A stretch of 64,000 nt of DNA from an uncultured Sulfolobales archaeon (GTDB taxonomy: Archaea > Thermoproteota > Thermoprotei_A > Sulfolobales > Desulfurococcaceae). The notes under the pieces were generated by a model, which was not told where the DNA came from, did no database searches, and worked only from the letters and a program-made list of their open reading frames with translations. Each line of letters starts with the position of its first letter. Position 1 is the stretch's first letter. Positions 16,285 through 25,244 of the stretch are shown here, in pieces. Where the stretch lies: NCBI GenBank assembly GCA_938045475.1, contig CALIML010000001.1, positions 1-64,000 on the forward strand, in the 5' to 3' direction. Position numbers and translations under genes: made by a program.

Positions 16285-19157
16285 CGTTTAATCGGCTTAG
16301 GCATGTACTTCATCATTTTAACGAACTTCCTCTCTACACTATACACCATTCTAACGACGTCTTCTTCACTCCTCGCCTCATTGAGGACCTTTATTGCTTC
16401 CCTATTCCCTACGCCTCTTCCAGCAATTATTAAGGACATTGTTGGACCGTAGCGCGATGTGAGCATTGCTCTAAGCATTAAGCCATCCATAGCTTTTTTC
16501 TCCATTTTACTGAGCTTACCCCTATTCCTTAATTTAATGAATATGCTTTGTTCGCGAGTTCCATCGCCTTTAATTACTGCTACTAAAGTAGCGCCGCATT
16601 TACTACAAACGATGTTCCTTGAATTAACGAGTTCTTCAACCCTCGCTCTCCAAACGTATCCGCAGTGCAAGCATAGTAGCGATACTCTTCTCTTCAGCAG
16701 CCTTGATTTATATGCCGAGAGATCTACTGAATAATATTTCACAGGCTTGCTGGGAAGCTTGTTCACAGCTTCCTTGAAGAGAGCGTACTCCCTTTCTGGG
16801 GCCCATATAATCGTCTTGACATTGATGGCGTGCCCGAGGCCCTTGAGTATCTTGACTGCATTGACTGCATCATAGTCTCTGAGGAGAGTTTCTTTGAGAG
16901 CTTCTCTGCCTATAATAGTTTTTGAAAGTCTTTGCAACATGCTTTTAGTTACTTCAACTCTTGACCCAGGATCTATTACTCCAAACCTTTGGGCAACAAA
17001 GAAAGTTCTCCATAAATAAGCGTTGCTATTCTCAACAACTCTCTTAACTAAGTCTTCGTAGTCACTGCTTTCAACAACTGAAGACAGTTCTTTAATTAAC
17101 TCATTTACTTGATTTATTGTTGGGTGAGCATCATCGAATTCAAGGATTATGTAGTATGGTGTAGCATACCCGCGTGAATTAGGAGTTATAGTTCTCCTAG
17201 CTATAGCTAAAGCTATCTCCTTTAGTAAGTTAGCTACCTTTGATCCAAAGAAGCCGTATAAAACCACTACCCCAGGATCTCTTTTTAACTCAACGACAAC
17301 TATGTCATCTGTTGGAATAACGTTACTCTCCCCCAGCTCTTTAAGCACTTCTTCAATATACTCTCTTGACTCAGAGCTTATGTGTATATTGCTTAGTCCA
17401 AGGCGTTTAAGCGCTTTGGCTAAGCCTTCTTTAATTGCCATTCTAACGAGTGCGCCGGCATGTCTGGCGACACCGTATTCTACAGGTATGCTTTCGCCTT
17501 CCCACCTAGGTATAAGAGCTTTAAAAGACTCTTCAACAGGCTCTACGTATAACTTCCCTCTCTCCCTATTGTATCCAATGAATTTCCATAGGCTTCCAGC
17601 AAGTACGAATGCAGCGTTTTCCTCCAGGCCTGTTACTATAAACTCCTCGTTAAGAGATCCTATTACTCTACCAGTGCTTAATTCAACTACATTAACTACC
17701 TTTACTTCAGGTATCATTGTTACCCTATAGAAGTATTGCTTAAGCCTTCTGCCCGGGCGTATTCCTCCATTAATTACTCTTATTACTTTAAGTTCCTCTA
17801 GAAACTTTAGGACTTCATTAAATGAATCGAGGTCTAATCCTTGAAAGACTCTCGATGAATGGAATTCTGCATAAAGATCTGCTTTTTGTATACCGGGGGA
17901 CATCATGACTCTTAGCGCTACTTGATGGGCTAAAACGTCTAGAGGTTTATCATAGATCTCCTCCTTCTCAAGGATCCCCCTAACGGTTCTTCCAGCCAAT
18001 ACTATTGATTCAAGAATGTCGTAGAAGTTCCTTATAGTAACTATGACTCCTCTAGAGACACCAGTTATTCTATGCACGCTTCTCCCAATTCTCTGCATAA
18101 GTCTTACAGCTTGTCTAGGGGACACGTATTGTATTACGTAATCTATATGGCCTACATCAATACCTAGTTCAAGGCTTGACGTCGCAACAACGGCCTTGAG
18201 CTTGCCTTCCCTAAAAGCTTTTTCAGTACTTACCCTGCTCTCTTTCGAAAGACTTCCGTGGTGTATGCTCACTCTTCCATAGAGCTCACATAAGTTAGAT
18301 AAGTGCCAGGCTATGTTTTCAGCAGTATCCCTAGTATTAGTGAATACTATTGCGTGGCCTTGGCTTTCAATTAGTTTGGCTAGCTTTCTAAGCCCTACTT
18401 CAAGCTCTTGCCCACTGCGTTCCGTCACGATCTTTCCTGGAGTTTCAACACTTATATGCATGCTTTTAGAAGCAGTTGATTCAATGACTTGTACGTATGT
18501 TGGCGAATCTACAAGCTCTATAGCCTTGAGGACGTTGGTTAAGGAGGCTGTAAGACATGCTTTAACTAGTCTTCTACCAATAACTCTCTCAACAATGTTT
18601 ATTGCCGAAAGGAGCTCCATCCCCCTCTTGCTCGTAACTATTTCCCTGAATTCATCTATTACAACGTAGTGTAAGTTGCTTAAATACTTCCTATAGGCTT
18701 CATCAGCAACTATGTATTGAAATGATTCAGGGGTGGTAAGCAGGATGTGCGGAGGGTTTTCCCTAATTTTCTTTCTCAAAGATACTGGTGTGTCACCATG
18801 CCTTACTGCAACCCTTAATCCAAAACACTTGCTTAATCCACCGATCCTTAGCTCAAGATCTCTGTTTAAAGCCCTCAGAGGAGTTACATATATTACTGAA
18901 ATAGGTTCTGCTTTCTTCTCTGAGATAATGTTCATTATTGGAATCAATGCTGCCTCAGTTTTACCGGAGCCTGTTGGAGCCACTATGATTGTAGTGTAGT
19001 TCAGCGTAATGTATTTAAATGCCTTGGTTTGAATAACTGATAGCTTTTCATACCCAAGTTCTTCAAGACAACTAGCAGTAGAGCTATCTACAATTACATC
19101 CCTAATAGGTATTGATGGAATTATATCGTTAACCGTTGAACCAGCCATTACTGCCAT
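16281..19157 (-). CDS. lhr: Lhr-type superfamily 2 helicase with C-terminal zinc ribbon
   Basis: The 958-residue protein has the two RecA-like helicase domains of the Lhr family. Visible are Walker A APTGSGKTEAAL, motif Ia TPLRALNRDL, motif II IDEFRE, motif III-like TASL, and motif VI QRIGRSVHR. A winged-helix and an Lhr core region follow. Near the C-terminus two cysteine pairs (CLHCGY and CSKCGA) form a zinc ribbon typical of one archaeal Lhr subgroup. Lhr proteins unwind DNA or RNA/DNA duplexes in repair. Motif II has Arg where His is usual (DExH). The ribosome binding site GGGGGTGAAC supports the ATG at 19157. Confidence 0.9.
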   Translation of the reverse strand: MAVMAGSTVNDIIPSIPIRDVIVDSSTASCLEELGYEKLSVIQTKAFKYITLNYTTIIVAPTGSGKTEAALIPIMNIISEKKAEPISVIYVTPLRALNRDLELRIGGLSKCFGLRVAVRHGDTPVSLRKKIRENPPHILLTTPESFQYIVADEAYRKYLSNLHYVVIDEFREIVTSKRGMELLSAINIVERVIGRRLVKACLTASLTNVLKAIELVDSPTYVQVIESTASKSMHISVETPGKIVTERSGQELEVGLRKLAKLIESQGHAIVFTNTRDTAENIAWHLSNLCELYGRVSIHHGSLSKESRVSTEKAFREGKLKAVVATSSLELGIDVGHIDYVIQYVSPRQAVRLMQRIGRSVHRITGVSRGVIVTIRNFYDILESIVLAGRTVRGILEKEEIYDKPLDVLAHQVALRVMMSPGIQKADLYAEFHSSRVFQGLDLDSFNEVLKFLEELKVIRVINGGIRPGRRLKQYFYRVTMIPEVKVVNVVELSTGRVIGSLNEEFIVTGLEENAAFVLAGSLWKFIGYNRERGKLYVEPVEESFKALIPRWEGESIPVEYGVARHAGALVRMAIKEGLAKALKRLGLSNIHISSESREYIEEVLKELGESNVIPTDDIVVVELKRDPGVVVLYGFFGSKVANLLKEIALAIARRTITPNSRGYATPYYIILEFDDAHPTINQVNELIKELSSVVESSDYEDLVKRVVENSNAYLWRTFFVAQRFGVIDPGSRVEVTKSMLQRLSKTIIGREALKETLLRDYDAVNAVKILKGLGHAINVKTIIWAPEREYALFKEAVNKLPSKPVKYYSVDLSAYKSRLLKRRVSLLCLHCGYVWRARVEELVNSRNIVCSKCGATLVAVIKGDGTREQSIFIKLRNRGKLSKMEKKAMDGLMLRAMLTSRYGPTMSLIIAGRGVGNREAIKVLNEARSEEDVVRMVYSVERKFVKMMKYMPKPIKR

Positions 19158-19449
19158 CGTTCACCCCCAGACATCTACTTTCATTCTTTCATTACTTGGT
19201 ATTTATTTACATAACAATATCTACACGGATTCTGCATTAACGCGCTCTATCAAAAGTCGTGGACTCAGCGACTCAAGCACTTTTGAAGCAGGTTATCCCC
19301 GTTTATCGTAGTGAGAAGCTACGGCTGTTCACGCGTTTTTCTCAACAGACCAGGATTTTCTTTAAAGGACTGATCATTTAGCTAAAAAGCGAATGGAGGG
19401 TTCTTTACATTAATGATTAAGAGTTATTAAGTGCTTTCCTAGTTCATAC
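19158..19449. other. Intergenic region between divergent lhr and candidate rpo13
   Basis: About 290 nt without a gene. A TATA-like TGTAAATAAATACC on the minus strand (near 19200) fits the lhr promoter. A hairpin-capable CAAAAGT/ACTTTTG repeat brackets two GACTC copies near 19250. I see no other structure. Confidence 0.35.
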
Positions 19450-19680
19450 ATGAGTTCCGGTGAGAGGATTTTGTCAGAAGAAGAAGTAGAGGAAGCTGAG
19501 GCTGCTGAGGAAAGTAGTGCTAGAACTTTCTCAATAGCTACTTTCTCGACATTCTTAGATAGAACTGAGAAATGGATAAAGTACGTTGAGGGAAGCATAC
19601 GTCTGGAGGAATTAATTAATTTCCTTAAGGGAGCAACTAGGGCTAAGAAAGTGGGGAAAAAGCCTGTGAAAAAGAAGTGA
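19450..19680 (+). CDS. rpo13: Candidate RNA polymerase subunit Rpo13
   Basis: The 76-residue protein has three parts: an acidic N-terminus (SEEEVEEAEAAEE), a short helical core (LDRTEKWIKYVEGSIRLEEL), and a lysine-rich tail (KKVGKKPVKKK). This matches the layout of crenarchaeal Rpo13. In the Sulfolobus protein a core with the pattern RNTEIW, then GKI, then EEA, is flanked by an acidic N-terminus and a basic tail that contacts DNA behind the polymerase. The similarity was judged from memory of that family, so the call is tentative. Rpo13 is restricted to part of the Crenarchaeota, which would agree with the rest of the window. Confidence 0.55.
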   Translation: MSSGERILSEEEVEEAEAAEESSARTFSIATFSTFLDRTEKWIKYVEGSIRLEELINFLKGATRAKKVGKKPVKKK

Positions 19681-19704
19681 ACTTAAGCCCCTTAAGGAAA
19701 CTAA

Positions 19705-20100
19705 TCACACTTCCTTTCTAAACAAGACGCTAACGTACCCGATGTCTTTTAAAATTGTGTGCAGAAAGTCTTCGCTCACTCTTTTATCTATAACTAATGT
19801 AACCATCCTTACATCATTTCTTACATAAAGCTTTAATTTCTGAACGACAACTAAGCCTTCAATAATTTCCTTATGATCCTTTGGCGGAGATATGAAGTCC
19901 TTAAACTTCCTCTTCATATACTCATAGAATTCATCAAAGTTTCTAATGTATCTAAGCGATTCAGTGATGTCAAGAGTGGCTCTCCTAACTGCAGTTATTC
20001 TTTCTAGGAATTCAACAGCCTTTTCTAAAGGCAAATCTATGTACTTGTATCTTCCTACGTCAACTCTCACTACTATTTCCACCAAGATATCTCCCTTCAT
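19705..20100 (-). CDS. Unknown small protein, conserved-looking alpha/beta
   Basis: The 131-residue protein starts MKGDILVEIVVRVDVGRYKY and has a strand-helix alternation with a basic middle (YEYMKRKFKDF). I do not recognise the family. It is convergent with the candidate rpo13 gene, with a 24-nt gap, and lies downstream of trm1 in the same direction. Confidence 0.5.
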   Translation of the reverse strand: MKGDILVEIVVRVDVGRYKYIDLPLEKAVEFLERITAVRRATLDITESLRYIRNFDEFYEYMKRKFKDFISPPKDHKEIIEGLVVVQKLKLYVRNDVRMVTLVIDKRVSEDFLHTILKDIGYVSVLFRKEV

Positions 20101-20199
20101 CGCCTACAGCGTTGTTCACGCATTCCATTCCTTTTTAGAACACATCGGCTGCTAATAAGGCTGGAGCTCTCATTTATTAGAAGCCGTTACTTAATGCGT

Positions 20200-20212
20200 G
20201 GGCGGGGCGCCC
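20200..20212. terminator. Short GC hairpin downstream of trm1
   Basis: GGGCG and CGCCC form a 5-bp stem around a GGG loop, six bases past the trm1 stop. This is an abrupt GC block in AT-rich DNA. It may mark the transcript end, but no T-run is visible. Confidence 0.25.
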
Positions 20213-20217
20213 GTAGA

Positions 20218-21402
20218 TCATTGATTACTAAGTTGAGACTTTTTCAACGTGCACAATATTTCATTAATGGGGGCATTAGTTCTGATCCCTCTTGGATCAA
20301 AGTGCGTGGCTGAAGCTTTGTAGCCCAGTTCTTCAAGAGCCTCTATTATTTTACTTCTTTGAGGCATATTTACTTCAGCTACTTTACACAATTTATCCAG
20401 CCTATAGTATGGAGTACTTATCTCGTATTCAATTAACAGCTTCTCTAGAAACTCTGCGATCCTGTTGTCTATAGGCAATCTGCGTTCACTCATAGATGCA
20501 ATGGCTCTCCCAATAATGTCTGCATCAATTAATGAGCCTATCCAAAGGGGGCCTATAACTAAGTGCTTATCACATTCCTCTATCTCTAAGCTAGCTAAGT
20601 ACTCACGGTTAAGCGTACTTTCGTCATACTTAATGTAACCTATGTTTTCAAGCAATTCATCAGCTCTTCCAGCACTTTTATCGGCTCTAAAAAATGCCCT
20701 GTAGTAGTAGTCTTTGTAATATGCTATCAAGGGCTTTAAAGCCACATCCTTGGCGGCAGAGGCTCTAATTATGCTTCCGACAAGTATCCTAAGCCCCATT
20801 TCCTTTGAGAAATCAACTCTCTTACACCACGCCCCATACCTTCTACGGCAGGCCTCTGGGTGATTGCAGTTAAGTGTGGCAGTATCTGTTGCAGTAACTG
20901 CAATTACTCCTCCTCTACCTATGGAGTGGGCTGCTTCCTCTATGAAGGGCATTGGAGATCCATATGGATCTAAATCGATGAAGTCTACTACGACGCCGCT
21001 ATTTCTAACGCTATTCATAAGTGAATTAGCGTCATAGTTATATGCCTCTATAACGTTACATAAGTCATTTAAAGCTATGTTTCTCACTATATAGCGGTAT
21101 GAAAGGGGCTCTAAGTCATTTGCTATACCCATTCCCCCAGCCTCAAGAGCTATTCTAATGCTTCTCACACCCGTTCCTGCAAGAGGCTCTATGAAGAAGA
21201 ACCCCCCTCCATTAAATAAGGCTGTAAGCAACAGTACTGTCACAGATCTATTGTGCTCCATGACTGGATTATAGAATACTGGAGCCCAAGCTGGTTCATA
21301 AACTCCATCGCTCCGTAGGAAGAACTCTTGTCTAGGAGCTATTGCTCTAGCCTTACCTTCAATAATTATTGTATCCCATTCGTACAGCTCAACGCCTTCC
21401 AT
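20218..21402 (-). CDS. trm1: tRNA (guanine-26-N2)-dimethyltransferase Trm1
   Basis: The enzyme dimethylates G26 of tRNAs using S-adenosylmethionine. The SAM-binding region EPLAGTGVRSIR and the catalytic DLDPYGSP motif (near residue 135) are present, followed by VTATDTATLNCNH and a Cys-containing segment typical of Trm1. The length of 394 residues is normal. The start overlaps the 3' end of the THEP1-type gene by 14 nt, so the two are probably co-translated. Confidence 0.96.
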   Translation of the reverse strand: MEGVELYEWDTIIIEGKARAIAPRQEFFLRSDGVYEPAWAPVFYNPVMEHNRSVTVLLLTALFNGGGFFFIEPLAGTGVRSIRIALEAGGMGIANDLEPLSYRYIVRNIALNDLCNVIEAYNYDANSLMNSVRNSGVVVDFIDLDPYGSPMPFIEEAAHSIGRGGVIAVTATDTATLNCNHPEACRRRYGAWCKRVDFSKEMGLRILVGSIIRASAAKDVALKPLIAYYKDYYYRAFFRADKSAGRADELLENIGYIKYDESTLNREYLASLEIEECDKHLVIGPLWIGSLIDADIIGRAIASMSERRLPIDNRIAEFLEKLLIEYEISTPYYRLDKLCKVAEVNMPQRSKIIEALEELGYKASATHFDPRGIRTNAPINEILCTLKKSQLSNQ

Positions 21403-21958
21403 AGTATTCCCTAACAGCTTTAACTACTTCTAGAGGCAAATCCCTGTTCAACCCACTCCTATTGAATTGATCTACAGTAATCAGTGCGGCAGTTCTTAGA
21501 GCTGTAAGTATGTCGGGATCCTTTAATCTATAGTGAACTACTATTATGAATGGCTTTCCCGATAAAACGACTTTTTCTAAAAGATCCCTTTTAAACCCAG
21601 GTATGGAGAGCTCCATGGGTCCGACTTCATCCACTCCAATAACGTCGGCTTTACTTATGGACTCAAGAGTTTTTCTCCACAACTTTAATGCTTCATCTAC
21701 TGCAACACCATACCTCCCCACCTTAATCTGTGAAGAAAGGCTTGCTTTAGCAAGCCATGCCTCACTACCACTATAAAGATCCACTATCTTGAAGCCTATC
21801 CTCACTCCACTACTTCTTACTTCAGGGCTGTGGATCCCTGCCACAGTGAATCCGTTAGCTAAAAGGCGATTAATGATGTTGTTGAATAGAGTTGACTTCC
21901 CCGATCCAGGTTTTCCAGTTATAACATACTGGGGAAGCCTAGCTCTAGAGTTTGACAT
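21389..21958 (-). CDS. THEP1-type nucleoside-triphosphatase
   Basis: The 189-residue P-loop protein shows Walker A GKPGSGKST at residue 16 and Walker B VIGVDEVGPMEL near residue 105, both typical of the archaeal THEP1 family of broad-specificity NTPases. The physiological role is unclear. The start is an ATG preceded by AGGGG. It overlaps trm1. Confidence 0.9.
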   Translation of the reverse strand: MSNSRARLPQYVITGKPGSGKSTLFNNIINRLLANGFTVAGIHSPEVRSSGVRIGFKIVDLYSGSEAWLAKASLSSQIKVGRYGVAVDEALKLWRKTLESISKADVIGVDEVGPMELSIPGFKRDLLEKVVLSGKPFIIVVHYRLKDPDILTALRTAALITVDQFNRSGLNRDLPLEVVKAVREYYGRR

Positions 21959-21995
21959 GGCTACAACCCCTATCTTCTAGAGCTCTTTACTACTT

Positions 21996-22880
21996 TTAAG
22001 GAGTAAAGCCTGCTACCTCTCCATTTTTAACTACGATTAGCTCAGTTCTAGCTATGCTAGCTATTTTCCTTGCTTCCTCAACTTTCTGATTAAAGTTCCC
22101 TGAGCTTGATGTATGCTTTACTACAAATGAAACTGTTTCATCATATCTACGGCCAACGATATCTACAGGTGTTCTCTTTAAGTGTATGACTCTAAAATTC
22201 ATTCTCCTTAAATCACTCATTATCTTCTCCTCAAGCTTTACGTCTGGAGGTGCTTCAATGCCTTCACTCATTACTGAAGGCTCTTTAAATATGTCTATTG
22301 GTTCAATTATTTCTTCTCCAAGAACTTCAATCAATTTTAGAGCAGTATCTATGGATACATGCATGTTGCCCCTCTCATATTCATATACAGCCTTTCTCGA
22401 AACACCAACTCTATCAGCTAATTCGCCAAGGCTTAATCCTAGCTCCTCCCTCAATGCCTTCATTTTCTCAGCATTGATTTTAATTATGTATGAGCCGCAG
22501 GTATTTAATATGAAAACTTCTTTTCCGCTTAGGACGCTTTTTAAAGTATAAGCTTTCACTAAGTATATCCCCCCTCTTTCATAAACTACATCGTCTTCGA
22601 TTTCTCTTCCACGGATTCTTGAGCTCACTACTAGAGGTGCCGAGCTGTAGGCAGCTGAAGACTTAATTAATTCACTTATATCATCCTTGTCTAAGTAATA
22701 GGCGTCTGCAGTTATTTTAATGAATATATTTCCTCTTTTAAGAGATGAAGCTATGTCTATGGCTTTCTTACCCCTTATAGAGTAATCTATTACCTCTACT
22801 CTCCTTGAGAATTCCTTGAGGGCCTCGTAAGTTTCCTCAAGCAATTCATCTACTTTGGAGCTCATCTTAACGCACTGCAT
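21996..22880 (-). CDS. XRE-type archaeal transcriptional regulator
   Basis: The 294-residue protein has a central Cro/C1-type helix-turn-helix (LRELGLS-like EELGLSLGELADRVGVSRKA at about residue 140). It is flanked by a domain common to the conserved archaeal putative regulator family, with a nuclease-like N-terminal fold. It probably binds DNA; targets are unknown. An upstream TTAATTAAACATT element is placed such that transcription would begin close to the ATG at 22880. Confidence 0.82.
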   Translation of the reverse strand: MQCVKMSSKVDELLEETYEALKEFSRRVEVIDYSIRGKKAIDIASSLKRGNIFIKITADAYYLDKDDISELIKSSAAYSSAPLVVSSRIRGREIEDDVVYERGGIYLVKAYTLKSVLSGKEVFILNTCGSYIIKINAEKMKALREELGLSLGELADRVGVSRKAVYEYERGNMHVSIDTALKLIEVLGEEIIEPIDIFKEPSVMSEGIEAPPDVKLEEKIMSDLRRMNFRVIHLKRTPVDIVGRRYDETVSFVVKHTSSSGNFNQKVEEARKIASIARTELIVVKNGEVAGFTP

Positions 22881-22920
22881 TCATCATAAGTGTTACGTAG
22901 AAATGTTTAATTAACTTATC

Positions 22921-23628
22921 TCACTTCCTCCTAAAGTACTTTGCATAAACCATCGCATGATCCTTGTCGTAGGGCTCCAGATGAACTACGTCAATTATTT
23001 CAAACCCTCTGCTCTTCAATGTCTCTATCTCCTTCCTATAGACTTCACTTGGTTCTTGAGTTACATCAATGCTTCTAGCCTTTATGGCTAGAAGCAGCCA
23101 GCCTCCATCCTTTAGGAAGTAGTCGGCGTTATCTGCTACAAGCGCTGCCTGCTCTGGCTGTGCTACATCTGCGTATATTCCATCTACGGCAGTAACTATA
23201 TGCCTATAGTCCTGAGGCTTCCTAGCATCAGCTAGAATTGGGAACATGTTCTTCCTTATTTCAACTACGAGTATGAACTCTCTCATAACTCTTGGAGCAA
23301 ACTCAACTCCGTAAACTCGGCCACTTAGCCCAACTATGTCTGATACATGGCTTGCAGTTGTACCGCTTGCAGCACCTAAGTATAGCACGAAGTCTCCTTC
23401 CCCTACTGGAAGCTCGTCTAAGCCATTCCATAGTGCAGCGCATAGCTTGCTTCTATAAGCATTCCACTCTCTATACTCAGCATCGCCATGTCTAAACAAT
23501 CTCTCTCCATAGACTCTATGGCCTGGCGCTAAGTTTTTAGTGGCATACCTTATGGTTCCATCATCTAGCTCAACTACGTATACACTTGGGTATTTCTTAT
23601 GGGGGGTAATTGAGGATACAGCTGACAA
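22921..23628 (-). CDS. flpA: Fibrillarin-like rRNA/tRNA 2'-O-methyltransferase
   Basis: This is the catalytic subunit of the archaeal box C/D ribonucleoprotein, which methylates ribose 2'-hydroxyls at guide-selected sites. The SAM-binding motif [15 protein letters not shown] (near residue 84) and downstream [13 protein letters not shown] and YADVAQPEQ are typical. The length is 235 residues. Start: a TTG at 23628, eight bases behind GAGGTG. It follows nop5 by 5 nt, the standard archaeal pair. Confidence 0.97.
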   Translation of the reverse strand: MSAVSSITPHKKYPSVYVVELDDGTIRYATKNLAPGHRVYGERLFRHGDAEYREWNAYRSKLCAALWNGLDELPVGEGDFVLYLGAASGTTASHVSDIVGLSGRVYGVEFAPRVMREFILVVEIRKNMFPILADARKPQDYRHIVTAVDGIYADVAQPEQAALVADNADYFLKDGGWLLLAIKARSIDVTQEPSEVYRKEIETLKSRGFEIIDVVHLEPYDKDHAMVYAKYFRRK

Positions 23629-23633
23629 CAGTC

Positions 23634-24875
23634 CTACACCTCTTCTCTCTTACTGCTTTTCTTCTTAGGCTGCTTTCTAGGTCTACTCTCTCTAGTCTCT
23701 CTTAGAGCCGCCTCTTTCCTTGGAGGGGGCTTAGGATAAAGCTTTTTAATTTCATCTACTCTCTCCTCAAGCTCCTTCCTCAACTTCTCTCCAACATCTC
23801 TGCCAGTAAATCGATCTATTTTAGCGGCTATAGCGAGCTTCGCTGCTAAAGCTCTAGCTATCTTCCCCCTCTGCCACCTCGGGGCCTTATGTACTTCTGG
23901 GAACTGAAATATGATTCCATGCTTAGGGGGCTTTCCGCCAGTTCTTAAAGCTCTGAATAAGGCTTTTTCAGCTCCAAGAACTTGTATAGTGCTTGCAGGT
24001 AGTTTAGCTAATTCATTGAGCCCCCCCGCTAGGCTGAGCAATCTAGCTCCAAGAAGGGGGCCTACAAGTGCTGTAATGTTTGGAGCCACTTCCTTCATTA
24101 CTGCAGTTATGTAATCCGTGAGCCCTGCTCTAAGCTTATAGAGCTCCATTACTATGTTTGCTAGAGTCTGTATTTTCTCTACATCGAAGTCACTTAGTTC
24201 AGCTCCAATGCTTTTTTCAGCTGCTTCAGCTATTTTCTCAGCTTTAGACTTGCTGAAGCCTATTTCCACTAGGGGTTCAAGGACTATGTTACTTCTATAG
24301 CCCAGCTTAGCAACTATGTTAGCGTAATCAACGTGCTCCTTCACTAATTCATCGAGCTCTGGGAAGTGCAGGCTATACCACTCCCTTAGCCTAGCCACAT
24401 ATAGGTTTATCGTCTTATCTATGTCATCGATAGCCCTTATGGCCTGTACCGCAAGCTGATCTCTTTTACCAGCCTCCCTCCTAAGCTTCCTTCTAGTGGC
24501 TTCAAGAGTTGCTTCATGAACCATCCTCCAGTACTCTTCATGGCTTGAGGCAAAGCCTAGTGAAACGGCGTGCTTAGGTAATTGAGATCTAAAGGCTGTT
24601 GCAACTCTATTGCCGGCTTCAACGAATGCCTTAAGGCCGGCGGCATTAACTGCCTTAGCTAAAGCCTCTACTTCTACAACAACTTCACTCACACCAAGCT
24701 CCTTGAGTTTCTCAATGACTTCCCTATGTTGAGGTGTTTCTACACCGCTTTCTAAGGCTTCAATGAAGTCCGCTAATTCATCTAGACTTCGTGAAGCAAG
24801 GGAGTATGCAAGGACTTCTCCATCATCTCTGAGAGCCACTACTCCTATTAATGAGTCAACTAAGTATGCCTTCAC
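23634..24875 (-). CDS. nop5: Nop5 (Nop56/58 homologue), box C/D RNP scaffold
   Basis: Nop5 links L7Ae-bound guide RNA to fibrillarin. The protein of 413 residues shows an N-terminal fibrillarin-binding domain, a coiled-coil, and the Nop domain with [10 protein letters not shown] and [20 protein letters not shown], which recognises the RNA-protein interface. The C-terminus is lysine-rich. The gene lies directly upstream of fibrillarin, in the usual order. Confidence 0.97.
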   Translation of the reverse strand: MKAYLVDSLIGVVALRDDGEVLAYSLASRSLDELADFIEALESGVETPQHREVIEKLKELGVSEVVVEVEALAKAVNAAGLKAFVEAGNRVATAFRSQLPKHAVSLGFASSHEEYWRMVHEATLEATRRKLRREAGKRDQLAVQAIRAIDDIDKTINLYVARLREWYSLHFPELDELVKEHVDYANIVAKLGYRSNIVLEPLVEIGFSKSKAEKIAEAAEKSIGAELSDFDVEKIQTLANIVMELYKLRAGLTDYITAVMKEVAPNITALVGPLLGARLLSLAGGLNELAKLPASTIQVLGAEKALFRALRTGGKPPKHGIIFQFPEVHKAPRWQRGKIARALAAKLAIAAKIDRFTGRDVGEKLRKELEERVDEIKKLYPKPPPRKEAALRETRESRPRKQPKKKSSKREEV

Positions 24876-24915
24876 ATGAATCCACCATCTACAGTGGTAT
24901 TCTTAGACAAAGAGA

Positions 24916-24927
24916 GATATATATAGG
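24916..24927 (+). promoter_or_regulatory. TATA box of rps30e
   Basis: GATATATATAGG lies about 50 nt before the rps30e ATG. It lies between the divergent nop5 and rps30e genes. Confidence 0.5.
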
Positions 24928-24974
24928 TGTACAGCTCTATTGGCTAGAGTAAGCGGAGTGCGTGGGTCGATACC

Positions 24975-25136
24975 ATGCCAACACATGGATCAATGACTAA
25001 GGCGGGTAAGGTTAGGAGCGCTACACCAAAGATCCCGCCGAAATCCAGGAGGAACATGTCTCCAAGGGCTCGGAATAGAAAGGAGTACTTAGTTAGAAAG
25101 CAAAAGGCCGAAGCCGAGAGAACAGTTCTACAATAA
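24975..25136 (+). CDS. rps30e: Small ribosomal subunit protein S30e
   Basis: This 53-residue gene is too short for the ORF track. The product begins MPTHGSMTKAGKVRSATPK and continues IPPKSRRNMSPRARNRKEYL, matching S30e of crenarchaea and eukaryotes (the PxHGSLTKAGKVR signature and the PR.RNR segment). S30e is a basic protein of the 30S subunit. A TATA element is present upstream, and the following gene gatD starts about 110 nt later. Confidence 0.93.
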   Translation: MPTHGSMTKAGKVRSATPKIPPKSRRNMSPRARNRKEYLVRKQKAEAERTVLQ

Positions 25137-25244
25137 ATGCTCTTTCACTAAGTCAACTATTTATTATGTCCGTAGAGAGCATTACAGTTAGTAGAAGACA
25201 ACCCCTCCCACTCATCAATATATGTAAAAAAGGCGGTGTAGGAC

